Positions 14,253 through 21,205 of a stretch of 21,205 nucleotides of DNA are shown piece by piece. Under the pieces are notes generated by a model that was given only the letters and a program-made list of their open reading frames with translations, made no database searches and was not told where the DNA came from. The position numbers and the translations under genes were made by a program. The stretch's first letter is position 1. Each line of letters begins with the position of its first letter. The stretch is from Alphaproteobacteria bacterium CG11_big_fil_rev_8_21_14_0_20_44_7 (lineage in GTDB: Bacteria; Pseudomonadota; Alphaproteobacteria; Rickettsiales; 21-14-0-20-44-7). The DNA is taken from assembly GCA_002787615.1 (NCBI GenBank), contig PCXJ01000013.1:1-21205 (forward strand), read 5' to 3'.

Positions 14253-14837
14253 TTACAGAAATTTCTTGATGGGGGCATAAGATTTGCGGTGATGCTCACA
14301 AATTCCATTTTCGGCAAGCCCTAGCTGATGGTCTTTTGTGCCGTAACCTTTGTTTTTCTCCCAGCCATAATGCGGAAATTCTTGTGCTAACTTGCAAATC
14401 ATCCTGTCACGCGTAACTTTGGCGATTATTGAGGCAGCGGCAATGGAAAGGCTGACTGAATCACCTTTTATCACATATTGCATTTTGCAGGGTAAATCAG
14501 GCAATTGGTTGCCATCCACTAGTGCAAAATCGGGTTTGCGCGGTAAATTCTCAAAAGCGCGCCGCATGGCAAGTTTTGTTGCTTTGCCGATATTTAATTC
14601 ATCAATTTCAGCCACTTCGGCAATGCCAACGCCTATTTCGCAATTTTTTAGGATTTGCTCATATAGCATTTCGCGTTTTTTTTCGCTTAATTTTTTGGAA
14701 TCATTAATCCCTTCGGGGATATCCTCGCCCAATATGACTGCAGATGCTACAACCGGTCCGGCCCATGGGCCGCGTCCGGCTTCATCAATGCCGCAAACGC
14801 TTCCATTTATTGCGGTTTCTAGGGATAAGTCAGGCAT
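14253..14837 (-). CDS. rnhB: Ribonuclease HII
   Basis: This 194-residue enzyme cuts RNA in RNA-DNA hybrids and at single ribonucleotides in DNA. Seen: GIDEAGRGPWAGPVVASAV with the metal-binding D18 and E19, INDSKKLSEKKRE (44-56), D108 in LVDGN, SIAAASIIAKVTRD (131-144), and the C-terminal HYGWEKNKGYGTKDH, all typical of RNase HII. It diverges from the OmpA-domain gene, whose promoter lies just outside its start codon, and converges on recR across a repeat-rich spacer. Confidence 0.96.
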   Translation of the reverse strand: MPDLSLETAINGSVCGIDEAGRGPWAGPVVASAVILGEDIPEGINDSKKLSEKKREMLYEQILKNCEIGVGIAEVAEIDELNIGKATKLAMRRAFENLPRKPDFALVDGNQLPDLPCKMQYVIKGDSVSLSIAAASIIAKVTRDRMICKLAQEFPHYGWEKNKGYGTKDHQLGLAENGICEHHRKSYAPIKKFL

Positions 14838-14843
14838 GTTTTA

Positions 14844-14872
14844 TTGCAAGTTTTACTAAATTATGCTATTAT
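14844..14872 (+). promoter_or_regulatory. Sigma-70-like promoter of the OmpA-domain gene
   Basis: TTGCAA (14844-14849) and TATTAT (14867-14872) are 17 bases apart. The start would be near 14879, leaving about 34 bases of leader before the ATG at 14913. The leader contains a modest GGA ribosome site (TTTTGGAATAAAATT). Confidence 0.6.
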
Positions 14873-14912
14873 CCCAGCTTTACACTGTACAATTAACTTT
14901 TGGAATAAAATT

Positions 14913-16415
14913 ATGAAACTATCTCGACTAAAAATATCTGCGGCAATGTTTATTGCAGGAATTGCATCAATACCATCTCAGAATGCTCACGCTGAAATCT
15001 ATGTTAATTCCGAAGGCAGTCAAGTTAGAATAGGTTCAGGCGGAATACAGGTGAATACCGAAGGTTCGGATGTAAATGTTGGAGTTCCAAATTACCAGCC
15101 TGCGCAGCCGACAAGTGTTAATTGTAACATCCCGCTCGGCACTTACAGATATTTATATTCAGACGGGTATCAAACATTTTATTACAAAGATAATTATACT
15201 ATACGCACAAGCTCGGATGGTGGAAATTTGCTGGAAAACGGCAATTTTTCATATGATGTAAATGGCATGAACTACACAAGAAGCGGCAATATTTTTAGCT
15301 TCAGCAACTCAGCAGGGACTTATACTAGTGTGAACGGTGCTCCTATCACTTTTAACGGGACGGGGAATCTTGCGCAAGTTATTGCGATGTTGCCAGCAGG
15401 GACTGTTCATAATGCTGAAGAGGGAAGTTATGCAAAGCAATCTAATGGTTCTGTTATCTTCACACCCAGAAGGCAGTTAAGCGACCTTGTGATTAATGAG
15501 CATAATTGCGGCGCTTCAGTTACCAAATTGGATTATGACTATGACACTGTTGTGCAAGAATTGGGCGCGCAAAAAGTTGGCGATAATCTGGTTATAAACC
15601 TTGATAATGATATATTATTTGATTTTGATAGTGCGCAAATCACGCCAAAGGCAGCAGAAAGGCTGAAGCAGCTCGCTTATCTTATCCAGCAAGATAGACA
15701 GGGTTTAGTGGTAGTTCGCGGTCATGCCGATGCAAAAGGGAGCGATGAGTATAATCTGAAGCTCTCGCAACAAAGAGCCGAAGCAGTGGCACAATGGCTG
15801 ACTTCGCTAACTGGGCTGGATTATACATCCTTTGTGGCGCAGGGAATGGGTGAGGCATATCCAATTGCACAGAATGTGAATTATGACGGTACGGATAATC
15901 CCGTAGGCAGGGCGCAAAATCGTAGAGTGGAAGTGCTGATACAAACCGTGCAGGGTGCGGCAGTGCCTGAGCCGCAATCTATTATTGTGCAGCAGCCATC
16001 TACTCCGACATCGGTTATTGTCAATAATGGCGGAGTTTCTGTAAATGCAGGTGGGAATATTAATGGCGGGGTTAGCCTTGTACCGGGTAATTTGAAATAT
16101 GCTTCCGCAGTTGTGGTTTCTAATCCGGTGATTCTTTCAGGTGCAGATACATATAAAATATCCGGAGGGATGGCGGTCAACAGCCCGCTTATCATTAAGG
16201 ATAGTGCTAGCGTAAAAGTTGCCGGAAAAACCTATATAAACAGCTCCACCACATTGAGTGATAGCGCGGCAATGAAAATTGCCGGAGATTTGATTGTGGC
16301 TGCTCCTTTGGTTATGAGTGGCAATAGCTCTATCAAGGCCTCAGGAAGCGTTACAGTGGTTGGAAATGGTAGGATTACGAAGAGTGGTAATGCTCAGATA
16401 AAAAGCGCATATTAA
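14913..16415 (+). CDS. Secreted OmpA-domain protein with repetitive C-terminal tail
   Basis: This 500-residue envelope protein has a signal peptide, MKLSRLKISAAMFIAGIAS, cleaved after NAHA, which decides the start at 14913 rather than the longer frame from 14844. Residues about 28-225 are Asn/Gly/Ser-rich beta-type sequence of unknown family. An OmpA peptidoglycan-binding domain occupies about 226-345: ILFDFDSAQITP, VRGHADAKGSDEYNLKLSQQRA and GRAQNRRVEV, which carry the Asp and Arg used to bind diaminopimelate. After a Pro/Gln linker and a Gly-rich stretch, about 93 residues (408-500) form roughly 20-residue repeats of the type SxSxKIAGxxxV, suggesting a beta-solenoid. The protein probably anchors to peptidoglycan in the periplasm or outer membrane. 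It has its own promoter and ends at a strong terminator. Confidence 0.88.
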   Translation: MKLSRLKISAAMFIAGIASIPSQNAHAEIYVNSEGSQVRIGSGGIQVNTEGSDVNVGVPNYQPAQPTSVNCNIPLGTYRYLYSDGYQTFYYKDNYTIRTSSDGGNLLENGNFSYDVNGMNYTRSGNIFSFSNSAGTYTSVNGAPITFNGTGNLAQVIAMLPAGTVHNAEEGSYAKQSNGSVIFTPRRQLSDLVINEHNCGASVTKLDYDYDTVVQELGAQKVGDNLVINLDNDILFDFDSAQITPKAAERLKQLAYLIQQDRQGLVVVRGHADAKGSDEYNLKLSQQRAEAVAQWLTSLTGLDYTSFVAQGMGEAYPIAQNVNYDGTDNPVGRAQNRRVEVLIQTVQGAAVPEPQSIIVQQPSTPTSVIVNNGGVSVNAGGNINGGVSLVPGNLKYASAVVVSNPVILSGADTYKISGGMAVNSPLIIKDSASVKVAGKTYINSSTTLSDSAAMKIAGDLIVAAPLVMSGNSSIKASGSVTVVGNGRITKSGNAQIKSAY

Positions 16416-16448
16416 GCTTAGCCTTAATCGGGAAATAAAACGGGAAAT

Positions 16449-16477
16449 AAAAAAGGGGAGCATTTGCCCCCCTTTTT
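16449..16477. terminator. Bidirectional rho-independent terminator
   Basis: AAAAAGGGG (16449-16457) pairs with CCCCTTTTT (16468-16476), with an inner GC/GC pair and a short loop. A T-run follows on the plus strand and, by symmetry, one on the minus strand. It lies between the convergent OmpA-domain and BI-1 genes and can end both transcripts. Confidence 0.85.
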
Positions 16478-16493
16478 TCGTATCGTTATTGCT

Positions 16494-17222
16494 TTATCGT
16501 CTATCACCCATAAAGCGTAATAAGAATAATAGCAGGTTGATGAAATCAAGATATAAGCTCAGCGCGCCCATAATTGCCGCTTTGCCACCAGTTTCACCTT
16601 GTCCGCCATGTACGAAATATAGCTGCTTAATTCTTTGTGTATCATAAGCGGTTAGGCCTATGAAAATCAATACACCAAGAATAGAAACCGCAAAGTCCAG
16701 AGCCGAGCTTTGCAGGAATATATTAACCACAGAAGCGATAATAATCCCAAATAAGCCCATAATCAGAAATGAACCCATTCCGCTCAAATCGCGCTTAGTT
16801 GTGTATCCATACAAGCTCATTGCACCAAATGTTCCGGCAGTTGCCAGAAATGTTTTGAAGATGCTAGCCTCAGTATACATCAGGAATATGGATGCCAGAG
16901 AAAGCCCCATCACGGATGCAAACGCCCAAAAAGTTATTTGTGCGGTCTGCATGCTCATTTTTTCAATCCTGATACTTAGGAAAAATACCATTGCAAGCGG
17001 TGCAAGAGCAATTCCCCAATATAATATCGGGTTGGTAAAAACGGTTTGTATATAAGCTTCGGAATGTCCGGCGAAGTACGACAGAAGGCCGGAAACCACC
17101 AGCGCCAAGCCCATATAATTATAAACCTTCAGCATATGCTTGCGAAGTCCGGCATCAAAACCGGCATTTTCTACGCTAGCTACTGAAGAAGTTACTTTAG
17201 TAAAATCTCTCATTTTAGACAC
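16494..17222 (-). CDS. Bax inhibitor-1/YccA-family integral membrane protein
   Basis: This 242-residue protein has seven predicted membrane helices and BI-1 family features: GLRKHMLKVYNYMGLALVVSGLLSYFAG near the N-terminus, YGYTTKRDLSGMGSFLIMGLFG in the middle, GLTAYDTQRIK (the conserved TAYDTQ motif, about 191-196) and LSLYLDFINLLLFLLRF at the end. Bacterial homologues include YccA, which modulates FtsH, and BsYetJ, a calcium leak channel; the exact role here is unknown. The ATG has a good TTGAGGTG ribosome site and its own promoter. It converges on the OmpA-domain gene. Confidence 0.9.
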   Translation of the reverse strand: MSKMRDFTKVTSSVASVENAGFDAGLRKHMLKVYNYMGLALVVSGLLSYFAGHSEAYIQTVFTNPILYWGIALAPLAMVFFLSIRIEKMSMQTAQITFWAFASVMGLSLASIFLMYTEASIFKTFLATAGTFGAMSLYGYTTKRDLSGMGSFLIMGLFGIIIASVVNIFLQSSALDFAVSILGVLIFIGLTAYDTQRIKQLYFVHGGQGETGGKAAIMGALSLYLDFINLLLFLLRFMGDRR

Positions 17223-17243
17223 CTCAATTTAGTTGATGTATAT

Positions 17244-17273
17244 ATTATATAATGAGATATGGGGTTTATTCAA
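17244..17273 (-). promoter_or_regulatory. Promoter of the BI-1 family gene
   Basis: On the minus strand TTGAAT (17273-17268) and a perfect TATAAT (17249-17244) are 18 bases apart, upstream of the BI-1 gene ATG at 17222. A TTGAGGTG ribosome site lies between. Confidence 0.6.
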
Positions 17274-17375
17274 GATTATTCGGGAAATTGGTCTATACGG
17301 GACTATCTTGCAGGTTTTTTGAGGCGGTAAATGAAAATGGTGGAGGGTTTTAAGGGATGTAATGAAATCTAAAAA

Positions 17376-17452
17376 TGGTGGGCGGTAGAAGACTCGAACT
17401 TCCGACCTCTACGATGTCAACGTAGCGCTCTAACCAACTGAGCTAACCGCCC
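17376..17452 (-). tRNA. tRNA-Val (anticodon GAC), CCA encoded
   Basis: The minus strand folds as a full cloverleaf: acceptor GGGCGGT/ACCGCCC, D-arm GCTC...GAGC, anticodon stem CTACG/CGTAG with loop TTGACAT (anticodon GAC at 17418-17416), a five-base variable loop, T-arm with GTTCGAGTC, discriminator A and encoded CCA (17378-17376). It reads GUC and GUU valine codons. It stands alone between the BI-1 gene and rpmF. Confidence 0.96.
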
Positions 17453-17479
17453 TCACACATTATTGGCACACAAATATAA

Positions 17480-17497
17480 AGCTCGTTTGGTTAGAGC
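17480..17497 (+). repeat. Inverted tRNA D-arm-like fragment
   Basis: AGCTCGTTTGGTTAGAGC on the plus strand differs at two of 18 positions from the D-arm of the neighbouring tRNA-Val, AGCTCAGTTGGTTAGAGC, which is on the minus strand. It is followed by GTTCAAGTGTCAC (from 17503), loosely like a T-arm. It cannot fold as a whole tRNA. Confidence 0.6.
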
Positions 17498-17523
17498 CAT
17501 ATGTTCAAGTGTCACGGGGCTGG

Positions 17524-17542
17524 CCAACTGAGCTAACCGCCC
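17524..17542 (-). repeat. Duplicate of the tRNA-Val 5' end (19 nt exact)
   Basis: CCAACTGAGCTAACCGCCC is identical to 17434-17452, exactly 90 bases away and in the same orientation. It covers the acceptor 5' strand and most of the D-arm only. GGGGC (17516-17520) upstream can pair with the GCCCC on its complement, forming a small hairpin. No anticodon arm follows, so this is a fragment, not a second tRNA. Confidence 0.8.
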
Positions 17543-17600
17543 CAAAATGTTCGGAACACTCTGTTATCAGGATTCTAATAAATTTTCAACTCACAAATCC

Positions 17601-17629
17601 TTGCAACATCCTATCTTTTGTGTTAAACA
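17601..17629 (+). promoter_or_regulatory. Promoter of rpmF-plsX-fabH
   Basis: TTGCAA (17601-17606) and TAAACA (17624-17629) are separated by 17 bases. The predicted start is near 17636, ahead of the AGAGGA ribosome site of rpmF. Confidence 0.5.
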
Positions 17630-17658
17630 CCGTCCTCCAAAGAAAATAAGAGGATAAA

Positions 17659-17856
17659 ATGGCCGTTCAAAAGAGTAAAAAATCAAAGTCAAAAACTGCT
17701 ATGCGCAAAAGTGCAAACATGCGCAAAGCCAAGCGTCCGGTGAATCTTGTGGAAGATTCTGCAACTGGTGAGTTAAAGCGTCCGCATCATGTGAGCCCAG
17801 ATGGATTTTATGCAGGCCGCGATGTGCTTGAAAAAGCTGCAGAACAAGAAGCCTAG
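17659..17856 (+). CDS. rpmF: 50S ribosomal protein L32
   Basis: This 65-residue basic protein matches L32: MAVQKSKKSKSKTAMRKS, then NLVEDSATGELKRPHHVSPDGFYAGRDV. It lacks the zinc Cys residues found in some L32 proteins, as is usual in alphaproteobacteria. A clear AGAGGA ribosome site precedes the ATG. It leads the rpmF-plsX-fabH cluster, a widely conserved link of ribosome and lipid synthesis. Confidence 0.96.
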   Translation: MAVQKSKKSKSKTAMRKSANMRKAKRPVNLVEDSATGELKRPHHVSPDGFYAGRDVLEKAAEQEA

Positions 17857-17885
17857 ACCTTTTTTCCATTGTTGTTAGATGATAA

Positions 17886-17914
17886 TTGACAAATATTGCC
17901 ACTGCAAATAGGGT
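17886..17914 (+). promoter_or_regulatory. Possible internal promoter before plsX
   Basis: A perfect TTGACA (17886-17891) is followed after 17 bases by TAGGGT (17909-17914), a weak -10 with only the key T, A and T matching. It lies in the 89-bp gap between rpmF and plsX and could let the lipid genes be read separately. Confidence 0.4.
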
Positions 17915-17945
17915 TGCCCCAGAGATTTTATAGGATGAGAAAAAT

Positions 17946-18968
17946 ATGAAGATAGCTCTGGATGCTATGGGTGGTGATAATGCCCCCGCTTCTGTTATAA
18001 AAGGTGCTGATATTGCACTGGTAAGCTATCCGCAGTTGGAATTCATCATTTTCGGCGATAAAGAGCAAGTTGAGCCTTTATTGCATAAGCACCCAAAGCT
18101 CGCGAAGAAATCGCGGTTTATTCATACTGATATTATTGTTGCAAATGAAGAAAAGCCCTCTGTGGCATTGCGTCAGGGGAAGAATTCTTCAATGGCGCTG
18201 GCGATTGATGCGGTGAAAAGAGGTGATGCGGATGCGGTGATTTCTGCGGGTAATACCGGAGCTTTGATGGCAATGTCGAAGATTGCATTGCGTACCTTAC
18301 CGGGGATTGACAGGCCGGCAATATGTTCATTATTCCCAACCAGCAAAGGGCAATCAGTCATGCTGGATTTGGGCGCAAATCCTGAATGTAGTGCCGAAAA
18401 TCTGTTTCAGTTTGCGGTAATGGGTGAGGCTTATGCGCGCGCGGTTCTGGGCAAAAAAGATGCGTCTATCGGGTTGCTGAATATCGGGTCAGAAGCGGGC
18501 AAGGGTATAGACTCCGTACGCCGTGCTGCTGATTTGCTGGAAGATACGCATTTGCCGCTAAATTTTAAGGGTTTTGTTGAGGGCAATGATATTGCAATGG
18601 GGACTGTTGATGTGGTGGTAGCGGATGGGTTTTCCGGCAATATTGCACTCAAAACTGCCGAAGGTGCAGGGAAATTATGTGCAGAATATCTAAAACGCGG
18701 CTTGACCTCCTCTATTATGGCGCGTTGTGGTGCTGTGCTGGCAAAACCTGCATTGAAATCAGTTTTTAAGAAAATTGACCCGCGCTCGCATAATGGCGGG
18801 ATGTTTGTCGGCTTGAATGGGATTGTAGTAAAAAGCCATGGTGGCACAGATCATATAGGATTTGCTAACGCAATTGAAGTTACGGTCAACTTGGTGAAAG
18901 ATAAAATCAATGACCGTATTATTGAGGAAATCGGTTTTGTGAGTGAAGAAGGGGAGCTTGAATACTAA
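17946..18968 (+). CDS. plsX: Phosphate acyltransferase PlsX
   Basis: This 340-residue enzyme converts acyl-ACP to acyl-phosphate for the PlsY step of phospholipid synthesis; it works at the inner face of the membrane. Seen: MKIALDAMGGDNAP at the start, ISAGNTGALMAMS (99-111), LDLGANPEC (139-147), FVEGNDI (208-214), ADGFSGNIALKTAEG (225-239) and the late SHGGTDHIGFANAI, all family hallmarks. AGGATGAG precedes the ATG. fabH follows after two bases, so the two are certainly co-transcribed. Confidence 0.97.
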   Translation: MKIALDAMGGDNAPASVIKGADIALVSYPQLEFIIFGDKEQVEPLLHKHPKLAKKSRFIHTDIIVANEEKPSVALRQGKNSSMALAIDAVKRGDADAVISAGNTGALMAMSKIALRTLPGIDRPAICSLFPTSKGQSVMLDLGANPECSAENLFQFAVMGEAYARAVLGKKDASIGLLNIGSEAGKGIDSVRRAADLLEDTHLPLNFKGFVEGNDIAMGTVDVVVADGFSGNIALKTAEGAGKLCAEYLKRGLTSSIMARCGAVLAKPALKSVFKKIDPRSHNGGMFVGLNGIVVKSHGGTDHIGFANAIEVTVNLVKDKINDRIIEEIGFVSEEGELEY

Positions 18969-18970
18969 GC

Positions 18971-19915
18971 GTGGCGAAATATTCAAAAATAATTAGCTGC
19001 GGGAGCTACCTACCTGAGAAAGTTATTAATAACTCCGATTTGCCTGCCATCCTTGAAACTTCGGATGAGTGGATTCGCGCGCGGACAGGCATTACACAGC
19101 GCCATATCGCAGCAGATGGTGAATTAACCTCGGATTTGGCGGCAAAGGCTGCGAAAATTGCGCTGGAGAAGGCAGGTCTTGCGGCGGTGGATTTGATAAT
19201 CGTTGCTACCACAACTCCTGATACTACATTTCCTGCAACCGCAGTTTCAGTGCAAAAAAAGCTGGGAATGCATAGCGGCTTTGCTTTTGATATTCAGGCA
19301 GTATGCAGTGGCTTTGTATATGCGATGAATATGGCGGATATATACATAAAAAGCGGGCAGGCAAAAACTGCCTTAGTTATCGGTGCAGAAACTATCACGC
19401 GTATTTTGGATTGGGCTGACCGTGGTACATGCGTTTTATTTGGTGATGGAGCAGGCGCGGTAATACTGGGGGAAAGCGATGAGCCGGGGATTTTGAGCGC
19501 GAAGCTGCATAGTGATGGGCAGTTCCAGCAGGAATTATATGTTGATGGCGGGGTGAGCATTAATCAGCAGGCAGGGTTGCTGCGTATGAACGGGAAGGAA
19601 GTGTTCCGCCATGCTGTTGAGAAAATGGGTAATGTCGTTCTGGAAGCGCTGGAAGATGCGGATTATGGGATTGAAGATGTGAAATGGTTGATTCCGCATC
19701 AGGCAAATCAGCGTATTATGGATGCAATTGCCAAGCGTTTTAAAATTGATTCTGATAAGGTTTTATCGGCAGTTGCTAAACATGCAAATACTTCGGCAGC
19801 CTCAATTCCACTGGCAATTTGCGAGCATGAAGCCAAGCTGAAATCGGGCGATTTGGTTGCCCTGACCGCACTCGGTGCAGGTTTCACATGGGGTAGCATC
19901 ATTCTGAAGTGGTAG
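18971..19915 (+). CDS. fabH: 3-oxoacyl-ACP synthase III (FabH)
   Basis: This 314-residue condensing enzyme starts fatty-acid synthesis by joining acetyl-CoA and malonyl-ACP. The catalytic triad is visible: C112 in AVCSGFVYA, H243 in IPHQANQRI and N273 in KHANTSAAS. Other signatures are RTGITQRHIA (38-47), FGDGAGAVIL (157-166) and the C-terminal LGAGFTWGSIILKW. The start codon is GTG, two bases after the plsX stop, chosen because MAKYSKIISCGSYLPE is the normal N-terminus. In many alphaproteobacteria ihfA follows; here an unrecognised gene does. Confidence 0.97.
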   Translation: MAKYSKIISCGSYLPEKVINNSDLPAILETSDEWIRARTGITQRHIAADGELTSDLAAKAAKIALEKAGLAAVDLIIVATTTPDTTFPATAVSVQKKLGMHSGFAFDIQAVCSGFVYAMNMADIYIKSGQAKTALVIGAETITRILDWADRGTCVLFGDGAGAVILGESDEPGILSAKLHSDGQFQQELYVDGGVSINQQAGLLRMNGKEVFRHAVEKMGNVVLEALEDADYGIEDVKWLIPHQANQRIMDAIAKRFKIDSDKVLSAVAKHANTSAASIPLAICEHEAKLKSGDLVALTALGAGFTWGSIILKW

Positions 19916-19965
19916 GAATCTCTCTCTGTAATGAAATTGCAATATATAAATGTTAATCTTGAGTT

Positions 19966-20559
19966 ATGGTTAAAGATTTATCCAGAGAAGAGCCTGCTGA
20001 GAAAGAACAGAAGTTTCTTGATGCTTTTACTGATTATACCGGGCTGTCTGGTGATGAAAAGGTTGTGGTAGATGATTTTAGAGGCCGAGTTTCTGCTGCT
20101 TTAGACGGTGAAGATAATGGCCTCGCCAAACTAAAAACCACCAAAGCAGTTAACGTATTAAACACACTCGCCGACGCGGTAGATATGATTCCGGCATTTG
20201 GTCTGGATGATGGTGCAGCAGCAGTTATAAAAGCTATTGCTGCAACCGTGCAAACCGGCGAGGCCATAATGCGAGGCGATAAGGAACTAGCTATGAAAGC
20301 TGGTTTGGCCGGGACGATAAGAACCGGCGTGGCTGCTCTTCCTTTTGTGGAATATTTGAAAGTTTTGGATGTGGTAGTAGGAGGAGTTAAAGGTCAAGAT
20401 GTTAATCTAAGCGCTGAAGAGATTGCTGCTAAGCTAGTGGATGGTATTACGGGCAAAGTAAAAGATAACCGTGATTTTAGCGGAAAAGCAGATGAAGAGC
20501 CAAGCATAGGCGGTTACTCAAATATAGAGTCTAGAGGGCATACAATTAGCCATCATTAG
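19966..20559 (+). CDS. Hypothetical protein, 197 residues
   Basis: I do not recognise this protein. The N-terminal 60 residues are charged (SREEPAEKEQKFLDAF). The middle (about 68-145) is Ala/Val/Gly-rich and may form two or three short hydrophobic helices (VDMIPAFGLDDGAAAVIKAIAATV, then TGVAALPFVEYLKVLDVVVGGV). The C-terminus is polar and ends in HTISHH. There is no signal peptide. The two Pro-Phe/Gly hydrophobic segments separated by about 50 residues are faintly like DUF4112-type membrane hairpins, but this is too weak to claim. It starts 50 bases after fabH with no strong ribosome site, and converges on the PhoB-type gene. Confidence 0.65.
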   Translation: MVKDLSREEPAEKEQKFLDAFTDYTGLSGDEKVVVDDFRGRVSAALDGEDNGLAKLKTTKAVNVLNTLADAVDMIPAFGLDDGAAAVIKAIAATVQTGEAIMRGDKELAMKAGLAGTIRTGVAALPFVEYLKVLDVVVGGVKGQDVNLSAEEIAAKLVDGITGKVKDNRDFSGKADEEPSIGGYSNIESRGHTISHH

Positions 20560-20572
20560 TTTAATTAAAGTA

Positions 20573-21205
20573 TCAGCTTTCTGGCTCTTCCAGAGCATAG
20601 CCTGCGGAGCGCACGGTGCGGATTAGGTCTGGCAGGTTTGGCTCAACTTCCAAGGCTTTGCGTAAACGGCGGATATGAACGTCCACAGTACGCAGCTCAA
20701 CATATATATCATTGCCCCAGATGGAATCCAGCAATTGCTCGCGCGAGAAAACCCGTTTCGGATTTTCCATAAAATGACGCAAAAGTTTGAACTCTGTAGG
20801 ACCCATGGCAACTTCTTTTTCCTGACGGGTGACTTTATGGGTCGATAAATCCATGATTACACTGGCGAATTTTAGCGATTCTTGTGAAAAAGCCGGACGT
20901 ATACGGCGCAAAACTGCGCGCATACGGGCGATTAATTCAGCAGGAGAGAATGGCTTGGTGATATAATCATCTGCACCATAATCAAGCCCTAAAAGCTTAT
21001 CAGCCTCTTCGCCGCGAGCAGTTACCATGATAATTGGAATATTACGTGTTTTCTCACTTTGGCGTAGCCTCCGGCAGACTTCAATGCCGGAAATAGAGGG
21101 TAGCATCCAATCAAGCAAGATAATATCCGGCGTATTTTCCTTAACCATCTGCAAAGATTCCTCACCATCATCTGTATGCTCAACCGTAAAGCCCTCAGCT
21201 TTCAG
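20573..21205 (-). CDS. phoB: PhoB-type OmpR-family response regulator (partial, N-terminus outside window)
   Basis: 211 residues are visible and the frame is open to the window end, so the true start lies beyond 21205. The receiver domain shows the phospho-acceptor Asp in DIILLDWMLPS, the switch residues MVTARGEE and the conserved Lys in ITKPFSP. The C-terminal winged helix has GPTEFKLLRHFMENP, REQLLDSIWG, RTVDVHIRRLRKAL and IRTVRSAGYALE, matching PhoB closely. The known role of PhoB is phosphate-starvation control with PhoR. PhoB is the likely identity, but without phoR, phoU or pst genes in view another OmpR-type regulator is possible. Confidence 0.82.
   Translation of the reverse strand: MKAEGFTVEHTDDGEESLQMVKENTPDIILLDWMLPSISGIEVCRRLRQSEKTRNIPIIMVTARGEEADKLLGLDYGADDYITKPFSPAELIARMRAVLRRIRPAFSQESLKFASVIMDLSTHKVTRQEKEVAMGPTEFKLLRHFMENPKRVFSREQLLDSIWGNDIYVELRTVDVHIRRLRKALEVEPNLPDLIRTVRSAGYALEEPES

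Noticed and set aside
14844..14912. Earlier start for the OmpA-domain gene
   Set aside because: The signal peptide starts at the Met at 14913, and a good promoter occupies 14844-14872.
17480..17545. A second tRNA gene
   Set aside because: Only a D-arm-like piece and a 5' fragment in opposite orientations are present; no anticodon arm or acceptor pairing exists.

Overview
The window looks like chromosomal DNA of an alphaproteobacterium with moderate to low GC (about 40% by eye). Evidence for this: paired b and b' stator subunits in an F0-only ATP synthase operon (atpI-atpB-atpE-atpF'-atpF), a DUF4167 gene beside prmC, a small HIG1-domain membrane protein, and a rpmF-plsX-fabH cluster. The order or genus cannot be fixed from the sequence alone. 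I see no phage, no CRISPR array and no intact insertion sequence.

Left part (1-4.9 kb): the 3' end of an RsuA/RluB-type pseudouridine synthase overlaps rsmD by ATGA. rsmD converges on a minus-strand block read as orf100, orf453, then a GspE/PilB-type secretion or pilus ATPase with an N-terminal MshEN (c-di-GMP-binding type) domain. One base after the ATPase stop codon an ORF begins with a type IV prepilin leader, MKKGFTLVELL. It is broken at once by an 86-bp palindromic repeat, and the KGFTLVELL coding stretch is repeated on the other side of that palindrome.

Middle (4.9-14.8 kb): a small plus-strand pair (orf135 and HIG1) starts at a near-consensus promoter that predicts a leaderless mRNA. 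Facing it is one long minus-strand run: xseA, atpI, atpB, atpE, atpF', atpF, an outer-membrane barrel protein (TTG start inside atpF), a membrane glycosyltransferase with its own MshEN domain, prmC and DUF4167. Many junctions overlap, so this is probably one or a few polycistronic units joining DNA repair, energy, envelope polysaccharide and translation-termination functions. recR diverges from xseA, and both start codons form the ends of one 16-bp palindrome. A repeat-rich spacer separates recR from rnhB.

Right part (14.8-21.2 kb): a secreted OmpA-domain protein with a repetitive C-terminal tail, a shared terminator, a BI-1/YccA-family membrane protein, tRNA-Val(GAC) followed by scrambled pieces of tRNA sequence, then rpmF-plsX-fabH (ribosome and fatty-acid/phospholipid initiation), an unrecognised 197-residue protein, and a PhoB-type response regulator cut by the window end.

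The strongest leads are the broken pilin start flanking a palindromic element, two unrelated genes sharing a predicted c-di-GMP sensor domain, the symmetric xseA/recR start region, the leaderless orf135 promoter, and the tRNA fragments. All identifications are by reading motifs; no database search was run.
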